A DNA stretch of 63,836 nucleotides from an uncultured Pelagibacteraceae bacterium (GCA_902588895.1 CACIRC010000005.1:1-63836); one strand, 5' to 3'; numbered from the stretch's first letter, positions 38,920-49,479 are shown. Translations and numbers: made by a program. Notes: generated from the sequence alone by a model not told the origin.

Positions 38920-40539
38920 TTACATATTTCCATATCTTGGACCACCACTCCCTTCTGGTGTAACCCAATTAATATTTTGAGAAGGTTCTTTAATATCACA
39001 TGTTTTACAATGTATGCAATTTTGGGAATTAATCACGAATTTGTTAATATTGTTTTCTTTTTGAACTTCATAAACGCCAGCAGGACAATATCTTTGAGCA
39101 GGTTCGTCAAATTTTTCTAATGTATATTTAATGGGTAAATCTGGATCCTTTAGTTTCAAATGAACAGGCTGATTATCTGCGTGATTAGTCCCCGTTAGAT
39201 ATACAGAGCTAGTCTTATCAAAAGTAATAATATTATCATATTTTGGATAATCTATTTTAGGCATTTGGTTTGCTGGTTTTAATGTTTCATGATCAGCATG
39301 TTTGTGTTTAAGCGTAAAAGGAAGTTTTCCTCTAAATAAAATTTGATCTATTCCTGTAAAAATAATTCCTAAAATTAGCCCCCAACTAAAACTTGGTTTT
39401 ACATTTCTTGCTTCATAAAGCTCTTTATATAACCAACTATTTTTAAATTTATCTTCATAAATAGATAAATCTTTGTTTTCTTTTAAGTGTTCATTAATAG
39501 TTTCGGCTGCAATAATCCCACTTTTCATAGCTGTATGAGAGCCTTTAATTTTTGGCATATTTAAAGTTCCAGCATCACAACCAACTAACAAAGCTCCGGG
39601 CATAAACATTTTTGGCAAACTTTGAAATCCACCTTCAATTAAAGCTCTTGCACCGTAAGAAATTCTTTTTCCGCCTTCTATAATTTTTTTAATTGCTGGA
39701 TGTGTTTTAAACCTCTGAAATTCATCATAAGGTGATAAATGTGGATTTTTGTAATCTAGACCAATTACATAGCCCAAAAAAACTTGTTTATTTTCTGCAT
39801 GATACATAAAACTACCACCATATGTATTGTTATCCAATGGCCATCCAGCTGTATGCATAACTAAGCCTTCTTCATGATTTTTGTCATCTATTTCCCAAAT
39901 TTCTTTAAAACCAATTCCATATTGTTGAGGATCTTTACCTTTGTTTAATTCAAATTTTTCAATTAGTTGTTTTCCTAAGTGGCCTCTGCAACCTTCTGCA
40001 AAAACAGTAACTTTACCTAAAAGTTCAATACCAGGTTCAAAACTATCTTTTTTATTACCATCTTTGTCTATGCCCATATCTTGAGTTGCAACACCTTTAA
40101 CAGATCCATCATCGTTATATAAAATTTCACTTGCTGGAAATCCTGGAAAGATTTCTACACCTAAATTTTCAGCTTGTTCAGCAAGCCATCTACATAAATT
40201 TGCAAGACTAATAATATAATTTTTATGATTTTGTTGTACAGCAGGTAGTAGCCAAGTTGGCCAACTTAAAGATTTGGTTTTTCCTAAAAATAAAAATTTT
40301 TCTTTAGTTACTTTTGTTTTGATGGGAGAATTTAATTCTCTCCAATTTGGTAGTAATTCATCTAGAGCACGCGTTTCAAATACATTTCCACTTAAAATAT
40401 GAGCTCCAATCTCTGATGATTTTTCTAATAAACAAACATTTAGATTTGGATCTAATTGTTTTAACTTTATTGCAGTTGATAATCCTGATGGTCCTCCACC
40501 AATGATTACAACATCATATTCCATTGATTCTCTAGACAT
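38920..40539 (-). CDS. Electron transfer flavoprotein-ubiquinone oxidoreductase
   Basis: A 539-residue membrane-associated enzyme that passes electrons from reduced ETF to ubiquinone. It starts with the FAD motif Gly-Gly-Gly-Pro-Ser-Gly-Leu-Ser, has Gly-Cys-Asp-Ala-Gly-Thr-Leu-Asn in the middle, and ends with a 4Fe-4S site in Tyr-Cys-Pro-Ala-Gly-Val-Tyr-Glu and Asn-Cys-Ile-His-Cys-Lys-Thr-Cys-Asp, followed by Gly-Gly-Pro-Arg-Tyr. It is the last gene of the long minus-strand run and follows etfA by 23 bases, completing a dehydrogenase-to-quinone chain. Confidence 0.95.
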   Translation of the reverse strand: MSRESMEYDVVIIGGGPSGLSTAIKLKQLDPNLNVCLLEKSSEIGAHILSGNVFETRALDELLPNWRELNSPIKTKVTKEKFLFLGKTKSLSWPTWLLPAVQQNHKNYIISLANLCRWLAEQAENLGVEIFPGFPASEILYNDDGSVKGVATQDMGIDKDGNKKDSFEPGIELLGKVTVFAEGCRGHLGKQLIEKFELNKGKDPQQYGIGFKEIWEIDDKNHEEGLVMHTAGWPLDNNTYGGSFMYHAENKQVFLGYVIGLDYKNPHLSPYDEFQRFKTHPAIKKIIEGGKRISYGARALIEGGFQSLPKMFMPGALLVGCDAGTLNMPKIKGSHTAMKSGIIAAETINEHLKENKDLSIYEDKFKNSWLYKELYEARNVKPSFSWGLILGIIFTGIDQILFRGKLPFTLKHKHADHETLKPANQMPKIDYPKYDNIITFDKTSSVYLTGTNHADNQPVHLKLKDPDLPIKYTLEKFDEPAQRYCPAGVYEVQKENNINKFVINSQNCIHCKTCDIKEPSQNINWVTPEGSGGPRYGNM

Positions 40540-40562
40540 ACTCTAGTTTTTAACTGTAAGGA

Positions 40563-41516
40563 TTATTTTTGTATAGTGTTTAATTTGTTCAGTTCTTCCA
40601 TGAACTGAGGCAGTGCCTCAAATAAATCAGCTTCAAGTCCATAATCTGCAACACTAAAGATTGGAGCTTCACCATCTTTATTAATTGCAACTATAACTTT
40701 ACTTTCCTTCATTCCTGCTAAATGTTGAATAGCACCTGAAATTCCAACAGCGATATATAGATCTGGTACTACCACTTTTCCTGTTTGACCTACTTGATGA
40801 TCATTACTTATGTATCCAGCATCTACTGCTGCTCTTGATGCTCCAATTGCTGCACCTAGTTTGTCAGCAATTTCTGTAATTAATTTAAAATTGTCCCCAC
40901 TTTGCATTCCTCTGCCACCTGATACAACAATTCTTGCTGTTCCAAGTTCAGGTCGATCAGATTTAATTTCTTCTCTTTTAATAAATTTTGTATTTGAAAA
41001 CTCTTCACTAGCATCCACTTTTTCAATTGGGGCTGATCCACCTGTACTCTCACATGGATCGAAAGAAGTGGGTCTGATTGTAACGCACTTTTTAGGATCA
41101 TTACTCTTAATTGTTGCAAAAGCGTTACCGGCATAAATTGGTCTTAAAAAAGTATCTGGTGATATTACTTTAATGATGTCACTTACTTGCGATGTGTCAA
41201 GATGAGCTGCAATTCGTGGCATCAAATTTTTCCCAAATGTATTTGCTGAACAAACAATGTGAGAATAATTTTCTGCTAGTTTAACAACGACTGGAGCAAA
41301 ATTTTCTGCTGTGAAGTTTTCATAGTGAGCTCCTTCTACACTCAATACTTTTTTTACTACCGGAAGTTCAGATAATTGTTTTGCAGCATCTGCAGAATTT
41401 TGACCAATAATTACAGCATGAACATCTGAATCGATTTGAGATGCTGCTGTAGCTGCATTAAGAGTAAATGGTCTTAATTCTTTATTATTGTGTTCTGCTA
41501 TAAGTAAAACTGCCAT
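40563..41516 (-). CDS. etfA: Electron transfer flavoprotein alpha subunit
   Basis: A 317-residue subunit. The C-terminal FAD domain shows [28 protein letters not shown] and [10 protein letters not shown], all diagnostic. It shares one base with the etfB stop. With EtfB it would accept electrons from the dimethylglycine/sarcosine-dehydrogenase-like flavoproteins encoded upstream. Confidence 0.97.
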   Translation of the reverse strand: MAVLLIAEHNNKELRPFTLNAATAASQIDSDVHAVIIGQNSADAAKQLSELPVVKKVLSVEGAHYENFTAENFAPVVVKLAENYSHIVCSANTFGKNLMPRIAAHLDTSQVSDIIKVISPDTFLRPIYAGNAFATIKSNDPKKCVTIRPTSFDPCESTGGSAPIEKVDASEEFSNTKFIKREEIKSDRPELGTARIVVSGGRGMQSGDNFKLITEIADKLGAAIGASRAAVDAGYISNDHQVGQTGKVVVPDLYIAVGISGAIQHLAGMKESKVIVAINKDGEAPIFSVADYGLEADLFEALPQFMEELNKLNTIQK

Positions 41517-42265
41517 TAAATTACCTTCGCCTCATTTTTTAATTTTTGAACTAATTCAGCAACATTTGCTACTTTTATACCTGCTTTTCTTTTTGGAGGT
41601 TCCTCTACTTTTAATTGTTCTAATCTTGGTGATACATCCACGCCTAAATCAGAAGCAGCAATTTCCTCTATAGGTTTTTTCTTAGCCTTCATTATATTTG
41701 GTAGTGATGCATATCTTGGTTCATTCAGCCTAAGATCACAAGTTACAATAGCTGGAACATTTATTTCAATTGTTTCAAGACCTTCATCTATTTCTCTAGT
41801 TACTTCTAATTTATTATCTTTAACATCAATCTTAGAGGCAAATGTTGCTTGTGGCCAATTTAATAAAGCACTCAACATTTGGCCTGTTTGATTACAATCG
41901 TCATCAATTGCTTGTTTGCCCATAAATACTAAATCTGGTTTTTCTTTATCTACTATTTTTTGTAAAATTTTTGAAACAGCGAGTGGCTCTAGAATTCCAT
42001 CAACTTTTACATGAATACCTCTATCTGCACCAACTGCTAAAGCTTTCCTAACTGTTTCTTGAGCTTTTTCTTCTCCAACAGTTACTGCAACTACTTCTGT
42101 AGCTTTACCAGCCTCTTTAATTTTTACAGCCTCTTCTATTGCATTATCATCAGGAGGATTGGTTGACATTTTAACATTGTCAGTAACTACACCCGTTCCG
42201 TCTTCTTTAACTCTGATTTGAACGTTGTAATCAATAACCCTTTTTACAGCTACTAAAATTTTCAT
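41516..42265 (-). CDS. etfB: Electron transfer flavoprotein beta subunit
   Basis: A 249-residue subunit that binds AMP and docks dehydrogenases. The N-terminus [12 protein letters not shown] and the Asn-Pro-x-Asp-Asn-Ala-Ile-Glu-Glu-Ala segment are standard, as is the recognition-loop region [16 protein letters not shown]. It overlaps the dehydrogenase gene upstream and etfA downstream by one base each, implying tightly coupled expression. Confidence 0.97.
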   Translation of the reverse strand: MKILVAVKRVIDYNVQIRVKEDGTGVVTDNVKMSTNPPDDNAIEEAVKIKEAGKATEVVAVTVGEEKAQETVRKALAVGADRGIHVKVDGILEPLAVSKILQKIVDKEKPDLVFMGKQAIDDDCNQTGQMLSALLNWPQATFASKIDVKDNKLEVTREIDEGLETIEINVPAIVTCDLRLNEPRYASLPNIMKAKKKPIEEIAASDLGVDVSPRLEQLKVEEPPKRKAGIKVANVAELVQKLKNEAKVI

Positions 42266-44697
42266 TAAGCTCTTAATAAATTATTTTCTGAATCATATGG
42301 ACTCTCATCTAAGACAGTAGCGTCGTACATTTCACCTAATATATCAACTTGTAATTTGTCGCCCACATTTGAACAATCTGGCTTAACCATTGCAAGAGCT
42401 ATTGATTTATCTAATCTAAATCCAAATTCGCCTCCAGTTGCTCTTCCAACAACTTTTCCATCTTTAAAAATTGGGTTATTTCCAAGCACATCAGCATCTT
42501 TAGTGTTATGAACCTCTAAAGTAACTAATTTATTATCAAAACCTTTTTCTCTCCATTTATTAAGTGCCTCTAATCCAATAAAGTTTCCTTTATTTGGGTG
42601 AACAAATCTATCAAGACCAGACTCGTATGGTGAGTATTCAATTGATAATTCTGTACCAACTAGTTTATAAGATTTTTCTACTCTTAAACTATTCATTGCC
42701 CTAATTCCAAAAGGTTTAATTCCTAAATCTTTCCCTGCTTCCATTAATTTATCAAAAATATGGTTTTGATATTCAATTGGATGATGTAGTTCCCAACCAA
42801 GCTCACCCACAAAGTTTACTCTCATTGCATTTACTGGAGCATATCCAACATTAACATTTTTAGCAGTCAACCATTTGAAATTTTCATTAGAAAAATCGTC
42901 TGTTGAAACCTTTTGCATTAATTGTCTTGCTTTTGGACCAGCTACTACCAGAACTCCTGTACTATTTGTTAGATCTTCAAATATTACAGATCCATCATCT
43001 GGCATCCATTTTTGTATCCAATCATGGTCTAATCTTAAATTTGCTCCAGCAGAAACTAGATAATAACTATTTTCCGCTTCTTTCATTATTGTAAATTCTG
43101 AATGCACTCCACCTTTAGTGTTCAAAGCATGACATAAATTTATTCTTCCAATTTTCTTAGGAAGTTTGTTTGCAACTAAATAATCTAAAAATTCTTCTGC
43201 TTTAGGTCCCCTAATTCTACATTTTGCAAACGCAGTCATATCTAAAAGACCTACGTTTTCTTTAACATTTTGACACTCTTTTTTAATAGCATCAAACCAT
43301 TTTGATCTTCTAAATGACCAGTCATCTTTTTGCTCCATTCCATCTGTTGCAAAAAAATTAGGTCTTTCCCATCCAAATTTCTGTCCAAAAACTGCTCCCA
43401 AATTTTTCATTCGTTCATAACAAGGAGCTGTTCTTAATGGTCTTGCCGCTGGCCTTTCTTCATCTGGGTAGTGAACTATGAAGACATGGCTATATGCTTC
43501 TTCATTTTTTGCTTTTAAATAAGATTTAGTTGCATAGTTACCGTAACGTCTTGGTTCAACTCCTAACATGTCAATTGTTGGTTCACCATCAACGATCCAT
43601 TCTGCTAATTGCCAACCTGCGCCACCCGCTGCTGTTATTCCAAAACTATGTCCTTCATTAATCCAAAAATTCTTAAGTCCCCAAGCTGGTCCAACAATTG
43701 GATTTCCATCAGGAGTATAACAGATTGCTCCATTATAAACTTTCTTTACTCCAACTTCTCCAAACGCAGGTACTCTATGAATTGCTCCTTCTATGTGTGG
43801 AGCTAGTCTGTCTAAGTCTTCTTGAAATAATTCATATTCTGAATTTTTTGATGGCCCCTCTACATAACAAGCTGGCGCACCATCTTCATAAGGACCTAAA
43901 ATTAATCCTCCAGCTTCTTCCCTCATATACCATCTGCTATCACTATCTCTTAAGACTCCCATTTCTGGTAATCCATCTTTTTTTCTTTTTTGAATTTCAG
44001 GATGTGGTTCTGTAACAATGTATTGATGTTCAACAGGTATTACTGGAATATCTAATCCTACCATTTCACCTGTTTGTCTCGCAAAATTTCCAGAACAAGA
44101 AATAACATGTTCGCACTCTATTGATCCCTTATCTGTTTCCACAATCCATCCATCTTTAGTTTGCCTCATTGATAGGACAGTTGTGTTTCTATAAATTTCT
44201 GCTCCTCTATTTCTTGCACCTGTTGCTAATGCTTGTGTTAAATCTGCTGGTTGAATATATCCATCTTCAGGGTGTTGTATTGCACCAACTAAATCATCTG
44301 TATGACATAATGGCCAAATTTCTTTTACTTGTTCTGGTTTCAAAAATTTAACATCTACTCCGATAGTTCGAGCGACGCCTGCGTATTGATGGTATTCATC
44401 CATTCTATCTTTTGTACTTGCTAGACGAATATTTGAAACAACACTAAAGCCAACATTCTTTCCAGTTTCTTCCTCTAATGTTTTGTAAAGATTAACCGCA
44501 TATTTATGAAGTTGTCCAACTGAGTAACTCATATTAAATAAAGGCAACAAACCTGCTGCGTGCCAAGTAGATCCCGAAGTTAACTCTTTTCTTTCAACTA
44601 GAACAACATCAGACCAACCCTTTTTTGCTAAATGATAAAGGGCACTTACCCCTACAACTCCTCCACCAACTACTACAACTTTAGTTTTTGTTTTCAT
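42265..44697 (-). CDS. Dimethylglycine/sarcosine dehydrogenase-like flavoprotein
   Basis: An 810-residue two-part enzyme. Residues 1-380 form a DAO-type FAD domain with Gly-Gly-Gly-Val-Val-Gly at 11-16 and His46 in Gly-Ser-Thr-Trp-His-Ala-Ala-Gly, the covalent flavin site of mammalian DMGDH. From about 430 to the end is a GcvT-like folate domain with Asn-Val-Gly-Leu-Leu-Asp-Met and Gly-Glu-Leu-Gly-Trp-Glu-Leu. It should demethylate an N-methylated glycine and give methylene-THF. It overlaps etfB by one base; ETF is the acceptor known for this family. Confidence 0.9.
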   Translation of the reverse strand: MKTKTKVVVVGGGVVGVSALYHLAKKGWSDVVLVERKELTSGSTWHAAGLLPLFNMSYSVGQLHKYAVNLYKTLEEETGKNVGFSVVSNIRLASTKDRMDEYHQYAGVARTIGVDVKFLKPEQVKEIWPLCHTDDLVGAIQHPEDGYIQPADLTQALATGARNRGAEIYRNTTVLSMRQTKDGWIVETDKGSIECEHVISCSGNFARQTGEMVGLDIPVIPVEHQYIVTEPHPEIQKRKKDGLPEMGVLRDSDSRWYMREEAGGLILGPYEDGAPACYVEGPSKNSEYELFQEDLDRLAPHIEGAIHRVPAFGEVGVKKVYNGAICYTPDGNPIVGPAWGLKNFWINEGHSFGITAAGGAGWQLAEWIVDGEPTIDMLGVEPRRYGNYATKSYLKAKNEEAYSHVFIVHYPDEERPAARPLRTAPCYERMKNLGAVFGQKFGWERPNFFATDGMEQKDDWSFRRSKWFDAIKKECQNVKENVGLLDMTAFAKCRIRGPKAEEFLDYLVANKLPKKIGRINLCHALNTKGGVHSEFTIMKEAENSYYLVSAGANLRLDHDWIQKWMPDDGSVIFEDLTNSTGVLVVAGPKARQLMQKVSTDDFSNENFKWLTAKNVNVGYAPVNAMRVNFVGELGWELHHPIEYQNHIFDKLMEAGKDLGIKPFGIRAMNSLRVEKSYKLVGTELSIEYSPYESGLDRFVHPNKGNFIGLEALNKWREKGFDNKLVTLEVHNTKDADVLGNNPIFKDGKVVGRATGGEFGFRLDKSIALAMVKPDCSNVGDKLQVDILGEMYDATVLDESPYDSENNLLRA

Positions 44698-44754
44698 TCA
44701 GGGATTCCTACTAAATTTTTAATTGTTACGAAACAAAAATGTATATGTGGACAT

Positions 44755-45216
44755 TCAAATTGAGCTTCCAAGAGGGATTGGGCTGGATACCATTGTAGTT
44801 AGCCAACAGTCTTTCAAAGTTCCCTCGGAGGTGTACTTTTCGACTTGCCAATTGAATTTGTGATAAATCTTATCTTTATCAAGAATGATTACTTCAAATT
44901 GAGCCCATTTGTCACTACTTCCAAGTTCAGTTATTGAGTGACTTAGGTGGTTAATCATCATCCCGTAAGAGTCGCTTTTTATCATCATCTTAAAATTGCT
45001 TAATGGTCCTGTTACTCTCTTATTATTTGGATGAGCAAATTTCCAGGTTTGTTCAATTCCACTATCTTTGAATTTTGAGTCATTTTTTTGAAGCCCGGTT
45101 AGTTGAATCTTAATAACTTCTTTTGGTTTAATAGTGCTATTTGGATTTAATAACTCAGCATTTGAAAAAGTTGAAGATATAAATAATAAAATTAATACTT
45201 TAAAGATAGTTTTCAT
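44755..45216 (-). CDS. Secreted DUF4864-like protein
   Basis: A 153-residue exported protein with a signal peptide ending Phe-Ser-Asn-Ala near residue 20. The mature domain runs Gln-Leu-x-Gly-Leu-Gln-Lys-Asn-Asp through Thr-Trp-Lys-Phe-Ala-His-Pro-Asn-Asn-Lys-x-x-Thr-Gly-Pro, Phe-Lys-Met-Met, a Trp-Ala-Gln-Phe strand and a final Gly-Thr-Leu-Lys-Asp-Cys-Trp-Leu. This resembles DUF4864, an NTF2-like fold. It is 12 bases after the BT1-type transporter gene. Its link to osmolyte metabolism is unknown. Confidence 0.65.
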   Translation of the reverse strand: MKTIFKVLILLFISSTFSNAELLNPNSTIKPKEVIKIQLTGLQKNDSKFKDSGIEQTWKFAHPNNKRVTGPLSNFKMMIKSDSYGMMINHLSHSITELGSSDKWAQFEVIILDKDKIYHKFNWQVEKYTSEGTLKDCWLTTMVSSPIPLGSSI

Positions 45217-45228
45217 TAAAAAAAATAA

Positions 45229-46839
45229 TTACTCTGATGTTTTGTATTTACTATTATTGATTATAATTACAAATAATATTGGAAGAATTAATGTCAAAAG
45301 TGTCACAACAATTAATAAAATCCCAAGTTCAGAATAATCTGCTGTAGTTTGAATTTTGCCTGAAACTTTATCTTTTACTTCTCTTGTAACAGTAAAGATC
45401 TCATTTAAATACTTAGTTCCTAATGCACTCGCTGATAGAGCAAGATTAGTAAAAGATGCAAAAACTGCAAAAAAAGTTGCTTTTAAATGAGCTGGAGCAT
45501 TCTTTGCTATCCAAGCTAATAGAGGAATCATTGATACTTGGCCAAGTGGAGACTCTAATGCAGTATTAATTAATGCAATAAACTTAGCATCAACTACTCC
45601 ACCAGTTAACGAGGCTGTCCAGTTATGAAAACCATAATACATTCCAACACTTGGTAAAAACAAAATCGCACCCGCAATACTTAAAACAACAATTATTTTT
45701 GCTATTGAATTGTTCGCCATAAACGGTCTTAATAAAACAATACCAGCTAATGTTAAAATTGATGCAAGTAGTGATAGAATTGAAAAAAACTGTTCATTAA
45801 ATCTTAGTTCATCAATTTCGAACCAAGTTAAACCAGGGCCAGGACCTGGCATGGCTCTAAATACAAAAATAATCACTGCTGTACCTACAATTGTTAATCT
45901 TAGTTCCTGAGGCAATTCCTTAATAAGTTTAAACATTAAAAACAAAATGATTATAACTGAGCCTATAAAAACAATTTCTTGTGCAAACGGAACTTTAAAG
46001 GAACCAATAGACAACGTGAAAATAACAAAAACTAAACTTCCTCCTAATATCCACCAGTTTATTTTTGTTTTTTCGTTACCTCTTTCATCTTTAAATTCTA
46101 GACCTTTAGATTTTAAAGTTTGTATTTTTTTATGTCTTAAATATTTGGCTAAAATTACACCTAGTATAGATACTAAAGGTATTACAAGAGCGTAAATGTA
46201 GATAGTTCCATATAAATCTATCTTATCGGCCTGCTTTAGGCTTTCGACGTCCCTAAACAAAATTACATTAACTAATGCAACAAGTACTGTGCCACCAATA
46301 ATAGCAAACCTTCCAAGTGTCTGCATTGTTGTATGCATTATTTTTATTTGATCTTTAGAATAATCATTTCCTGTTTCATCGACCAAAGGAACTGCCTCAA
46401 CTGTCATGGCATCGGCTACAACGTCCTGAACCACATAACCAACTGGAGCTAAAATCACACTTATAACAAACCATGTTTCTACCGAAAATACCTGGGACAT
46501 ATCTTCGGTATGAATAATCAATCCATACATAATTAGTAAACTAAGAGCTATCAATGAAGCTCCAAAGTAGACCATGTAATTTTTTCTCTCCCAGATTAGA
46601 TCTACTAAATGTCCTAATGGCATTTTTAATGCCCAAGGAATTCCAGCCCAAAAACCTAGGCCTGCTAAAAATGCTGCTGATAAATTTAAATAATCTTTAA
46701 CAAAAAATGTACCAACAATACCTGTTAAACCAGAAATACCTGCAGCCATATAAACCATTAATGGAGGTAGATAAGTCCATTTAAATTGACGACCCAAATC
46801 TAAAAATGTGCTGTCTAAAAATTTAATTATTTTGCTCAT
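45229..46839 (-). CDS. BT1/folate-biopterin-like major facilitator transporter
   Basis: A 536-residue membrane protein with about twelve helices. The Pro-Leu-Gly-His-Leu-Val-Asp loop between helices 2 and 3 and Gly-Tyr-Val-Val-Gln-Asp-Val-Val-Ala-Asp-Ala-Met-Thr-Val-Glu in helix 5 are features of the BT1 (folate-biopterin transporter) branch of the MFS. Folate or pterin uptake would suit the THF-dependent genes around it, but other substrates are possible. It overlaps the CoA-binding protein gene by one base. Confidence 0.75.
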   Translation of the reverse strand: MSKIIKFLDSTFLDLGRQFKWTYLPPLMVYMAAGISGLTGIVGTFFVKDYLNLSAAFLAGLGFWAGIPWALKMPLGHLVDLIWERKNYMVYFGASLIALSLLIMYGLIIHTEDMSQVFSVETWFVISVILAPVGYVVQDVVADAMTVEAVPLVDETGNDYSKDQIKIMHTTMQTLGRFAIIGGTVLVALVNVILFRDVESLKQADKIDLYGTIYIYALVIPLVSILGVILAKYLRHKKIQTLKSKGLEFKDERGNEKTKINWWILGGSLVFVIFTLSIGSFKVPFAQEIVFIGSVIIILFLMFKLIKELPQELRLTIVGTAVIIFVFRAMPGPGPGLTWFEIDELRFNEQFFSILSLLASILTLAGIVLLRPFMANNSIAKIIVVLSIAGAILFLPSVGMYYGFHNWTASLTGGVVDAKFIALINTALESPLGQVSMIPLLAWIAKNAPAHLKATFFAVFASFTNLALSASALGTKYLNEIFTVTREVKDKVSGKIQTTADYSELGILLIVVTLLTLILPILFVIIINNSKYKTSE

Positions 46840-47273
46840 TAGTCACTTAAAACTGGAAAAGCTTGTCTAACTTTTAAAAAATATTTTTGATATTCCATTT
46901 TAGTACATTTGTTTTCAATATACTTAATATCATTTTTTTCCATCAATTCTTTTGCCTTTTCGTCTCGTATACCGAGCTGTAACCATAAAACTTTAGCACC
47001 AATTTTAACTGTATCTTCTGCAATAGCATAAACTTCTTTTGATGGTCTAAAAACATCTACAATATCAATCTGATCATTAATATCAGATATTTTAGCAAAA
47101 ACTTCTTCTCCTAAAATTTTTTGACCCTCAGCTCTAGGATTGACAGGATAAACTTTAAATCCATATTTTTGCATATATTTCATAACTATAGTTGATGCTT
47201 TTGTTGGATTGTTACTAACTCCTACCATTGCAATTGATTTATATTTAGAGAGAATTTCTTTGATATCAGTCAT
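46839..47273 (-). CDS. CoA-binding domain protein (YccU-like)
   Basis: A 144-residue Rossmann-fold CoA_binding_2 protein. Key stretches are Ile-Ala-Met-Val-Gly-Val-Ser-Asn-Asn-Pro-Thr-Lys-Ala-Ser near residue 15, Tyr-Pro-Val-Asn-Pro near 42, Val-Asp-Val-Phe-Arg-Pro-Ser near 74 and Leu-Trp-Leu-Gln-Leu-Gly near 95. Members bind CoA and are often near acyl-CoA genes, as here next to an ECHDC3-like gene. No catalytic role is known. Confidence 0.88.
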   Translation of the reverse strand: MTDIKEILSKYKSIAMVGVSNNPTKASTIVMKYMQKYGFKVYPVNPRAEGQKILGEEVFAKISDINDQIDIVDVFRPSKEVYAIAEDTVKIGAKVLWLQLGIRDEKAKELMEKNDIKYIENKCTKMEYQKYFLKVRQAFPVLSD

Positions 47274-47281
47274 ATTGATTT

Positions 47282-47470
47282 CTAATCTTTTGAATTTATT
47301 TTTTCCTCACAGAATTTTTGAGCTTCCTGTATGGTCATTGGTTGATCTAATTTTTGACTTCCTGCAACACAAGCATCTACTGCTCTTTTAGAATTATGAT
47401 CTCTAAGATCAATAACTACATAAAGTCCAAATAAAATAAAAATTATTAAAATTATATTTTTTGATTTCAT
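47282..47470 (-). CDS. Small single-helix membrane protein
   Basis: A 62-residue protein with one N-terminal transmembrane helix (about 5-20) and a short soluble tail with two Cys near residues 34 and 55. The ATG at 47470 forms an ATGA overlap with the stop of the ECHDC3-like gene. That is preferred over an in-frame ATG 12 bases further upstream. The coupled position indicates a real gene; the function is unknown. Confidence 0.6.
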   Translation of the reverse strand: MKSKNIILIIFILFGLYVVIDLRDHNSKRAVDACVAGSQKLDQPMTIQEAQKFCEEKINSKD

Positions 47471-48246
47471 TTGTTTTTCCACTTAGGTTTTCTTTTTTCA
47501 AGAAAAGCTGAAATACCTTCTTTAGCGTCCATTGCCATCATGTTAAGTGTCATCATTTTACTTGTATAAGCGTAAGCTTTACTTAATGGCATTTCTAATT
47601 GTTTGTAAAACGCTTGCTTTCCAATTTTTATTGTTAAATTAGATTTTGATGCAATTTTGTTTGCTACTTTTAATACTTCATTGGTTAATTTAGCTTTTGA
47701 AAAATTATCATTTATTAAACCAATTTCTTTTGCATAATTTGCATTGATAGGCTCTCCAGTTAGCAGCATTTTCATCATTGGTTTTCTATTTATCTTTCTA
47801 CTAACAGCAACCATAGGTGTACTACAAAACAAACCTATGTTTACACCAGGAGTAGCAAACAATGCGTCTTTAGTACTATAAGCTAAATCACAACTTGCAA
47901 CCAATTGACAGCCAGCTGCAAATGCTGCTCCATGAACTTTAGCAATTACAGGCTTTCTACCTTCAACAATTTGAAGCATTACTTTTGAACAAAGATTAAA
48001 TAATTTTAAATATTTATCTCTCTTTTTTAAACCTCTTACTTCTTTTAAATTATGTCCTGCACTAAATCCTTTACCAGCACCCTCCAATATTATTACTTTA
48101 ACTTTTTTATCAGTATCTAGTTTTTTCAATGCCTTTAATAAATCTGAAAGATTTTTGAATGATAAAGAGTTATAAGTTTTTGGCTCATCAATAATAATTG
48201 ATGAAACTTCATTATTAATTTTTTTAATTTTAATGTTACTAGTCAT
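47467..48246 (-). CDS. Enoyl-CoA hydratase/isomerase family protein, ECHDC3-like
   Basis: A 259-residue crotonase-fold protein. The CoA oxyanion stretch Gly-Phe-Ser-Ala-Gly-His-Asn-Leu-Lys-Glu is present. At the two positions of the hydratase glutamates it has Gln (Ala-Ala-Gly-Cys-Gln-Leu) and Gly (Ala-Thr-Pro-Gly-Val-Asn-Ile-Gly). The following Leu-Phe-Cys-Ser-Thr-Pro is typical of the ECHDC3 group. Ordinary enoyl-CoA hydration is therefore unlikely. Hydrolysis, decarboxylation or a binding role would need testing. It directly abuts the PhyH-like gene. Confidence 0.87.
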   Translation of the reverse strand: MTSNIKIKKINNEVSSIIIDEPKTYNSLSFKNLSDLLKALKKLDTDKKVKVIILEGAGKGFSAGHNLKEVRGLKKRDKYLKLFNLCSKVMLQIVEGRKPVIAKVHGAAFAAGCQLVASCDLAYSTKDALFATPGVNIGLFCSTPMVAVSRKINRKPMMKMLLTGEPINANYAKEIGLINDNFSKAKLTNEVLKVANKIASKSNLTIKIGKQAFYKQLEMPLSKAYAYTSKMMTLNMMAMDAKEGISAFLEKRKPKWKNK

Positions 48247-49098
48247 TTAATCAGTTAATCCATCGGATCTGGCCTGATTTCTTTCTATATGAATTGGTAA
48301 AACTTTTCCATAAATAGCTTTGGAATGTTCTGGAGTGTTTACTCTCCAAGGATCTAAAACATAAGCTGGAATACACATATATCTTGATTTTTGTCCTTCA
48401 ACTTTAGTTACCCTATGCAAAGTAAATCTACCTTTAAATATTTGTAAATCTCCTGGCTCTAACTTCAATTGTCTTACTCTAGTTCTATCACCTGATATAA
48501 CTTTTTGAACTTCTTCAAAATTTTCTTTTCCAGGTTCTCTTATATTTGGACAGTATTCAAATACCCCACCCTTCTCAGGTTTTTGTATCATTAAACTAAG
48601 TGTAAATTCACAACTATCAAAATGCCATGGGAGCACTCCATCTGGTTTCATAACATTATACGCATGACATGCTAAAGGATCAGCCCATCTGTAAATAGGT
48701 GAAACACCTAAACAAGCAGATACAAATTTTAAAAGTTCCTCTGTTTCGTAAAGATATTTCATCTCTGAATCTTTTGGAAAACAATCTGAATTTAAATATC
48801 CATTGTATCTATTCATAAAAGTTCTTTTTGGATGATCTTTTGGTAATGAGGGATCGTCCTTTGCATACAAGTAAGCATTAATACTTTCTTTAGACATATA
48901 AACTTCGTCTAATTGTTTTTCTAATTCAGAATTCATTACTTTAAGTGATTTAGGCAATATAAAATTTGGAATTGTTGAGCAACTATATTGATCAAGTTCT
49001 TCTTTACATCTTTTAACTAAATTTTGAATTATTGGTGAATTTAATTCATGTATTGGATATTTTTCTAAATCTACAATAGTCTTAAGTCTATCGTTCAT
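48247..49098 (-). CDS. Phytanoyl-CoA-dioxygenase-like Fe(II)/2OG oxygenase
   Basis: A 283-residue protein with a jelly-roll core. Iron ligands are probably His and Asp of Trp-His-Phe-Asp-Ser near residue 158 and the distal His in Thr-Leu-His-Arg-Val near 230. The following Lys-Ser-Arg-Tyr supplies the 2-oxoglutarate Arg. The long N-terminal helical part (1-90) is specific to this subgroup. The substrate is unknown; its neighbours include a nucleotidyltransferase and a crotonase-fold protein, so it may modify a small activated metabolite. Confidence 0.8.
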   Translation of the reverse strand: MNDRLKTIVDLEKYPIHELNSPIIQNLVKRCKEELDQYSCSTIPNFILPKSLKVMNSELEKQLDEVYMSKESINAYLYAKDDPSLPKDHPKRTFMNRYNGYLNSDCFPKDSEMKYLYETEELLKFVSACLGVSPIYRWADPLACHAYNVMKPDGVLPWHFDSCEFTLSLMIQKPEKGGVFEYCPNIREPGKENFEEVQKVISGDRTRVRQLKLEPGDLQIFKGRFTLHRVTKVEGQKSRYMCIPAYVLDPWRVNTPEHSKAIYGKVLPIHIERNQARSDGLTD

Positions 49099-49104
49099 TT
49101 AATT

Positions 49105-49479
49105 TTATTCTAACTTTCCCTCTTCTCTCATTTTTGCTCTTATTTTAGTAGCTGATATTTTTTGAGTTTCTTCGTCCAAAACTATTTCCTCAATTTTATA
49201 TCCAACACCCCTGCCATAACAAATATTTGTAATATTTGGCACTAACATTATTTTAAATTGCCCTTCAAATTCAGGATTTAATCTGTCTTCAATATTTTTT
49301 TTTACTGTATCAAAATCAAAAGGATTATCATCTACACCTTGTACATCTCTAATTTGAATACAAACTTGTCCACTTTTTTTAATAATTTCTTTAAACAAAG
49401 TATAATGTCCATCGTGAAAAGGTTGCCATCTTCCTAGCATTTGTGCTGTTGGTTTTTTGTTATCCCATTTGTGTGTCAT
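49105..49479 (-). CDS. Cytidylyl/adenylyltransferase-like protein
   Basis: A 124-residue nucleotidyltransferase. It has Gly-Arg-Trp-Gln-Pro-Phe-His-Asp-Gly-His near residues 17-26, the (His/Thr)-x-Gly-His class signature, and Ile-Ser-Ala-Thr-Lys-Ile-Arg near the C-terminus, the usual second phosphate-binding motif. The ATG at 49479 makes an ATGA overlap with the kinase stop and is chosen over an upstream ATG at 49512. It is smaller than typical NMN or pantetheine-phosphate adenylyltransferases. The nucleotide and acceptor are unknown. Confidence 0.82.
   Translation of the reverse strand: MTHKWDNKKPTAQMLGRWQPFHDGHYTLFKEIIKKSGQVCIQIRDVQGVDDNPFDFDTVKKNIEDRLNPEFEGQFKIMLVPNITNICYGRGVGYKIEEIVLDEETQKISATKIRAKMREEGKLE

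Noticed and set aside
43609..44351. Several 60-105 codon plus-strand frames inside the DMGDH-like gene
   Set aside because: They overlap one another and a well-supported 810-residue gene; composition is that of shadow frames.
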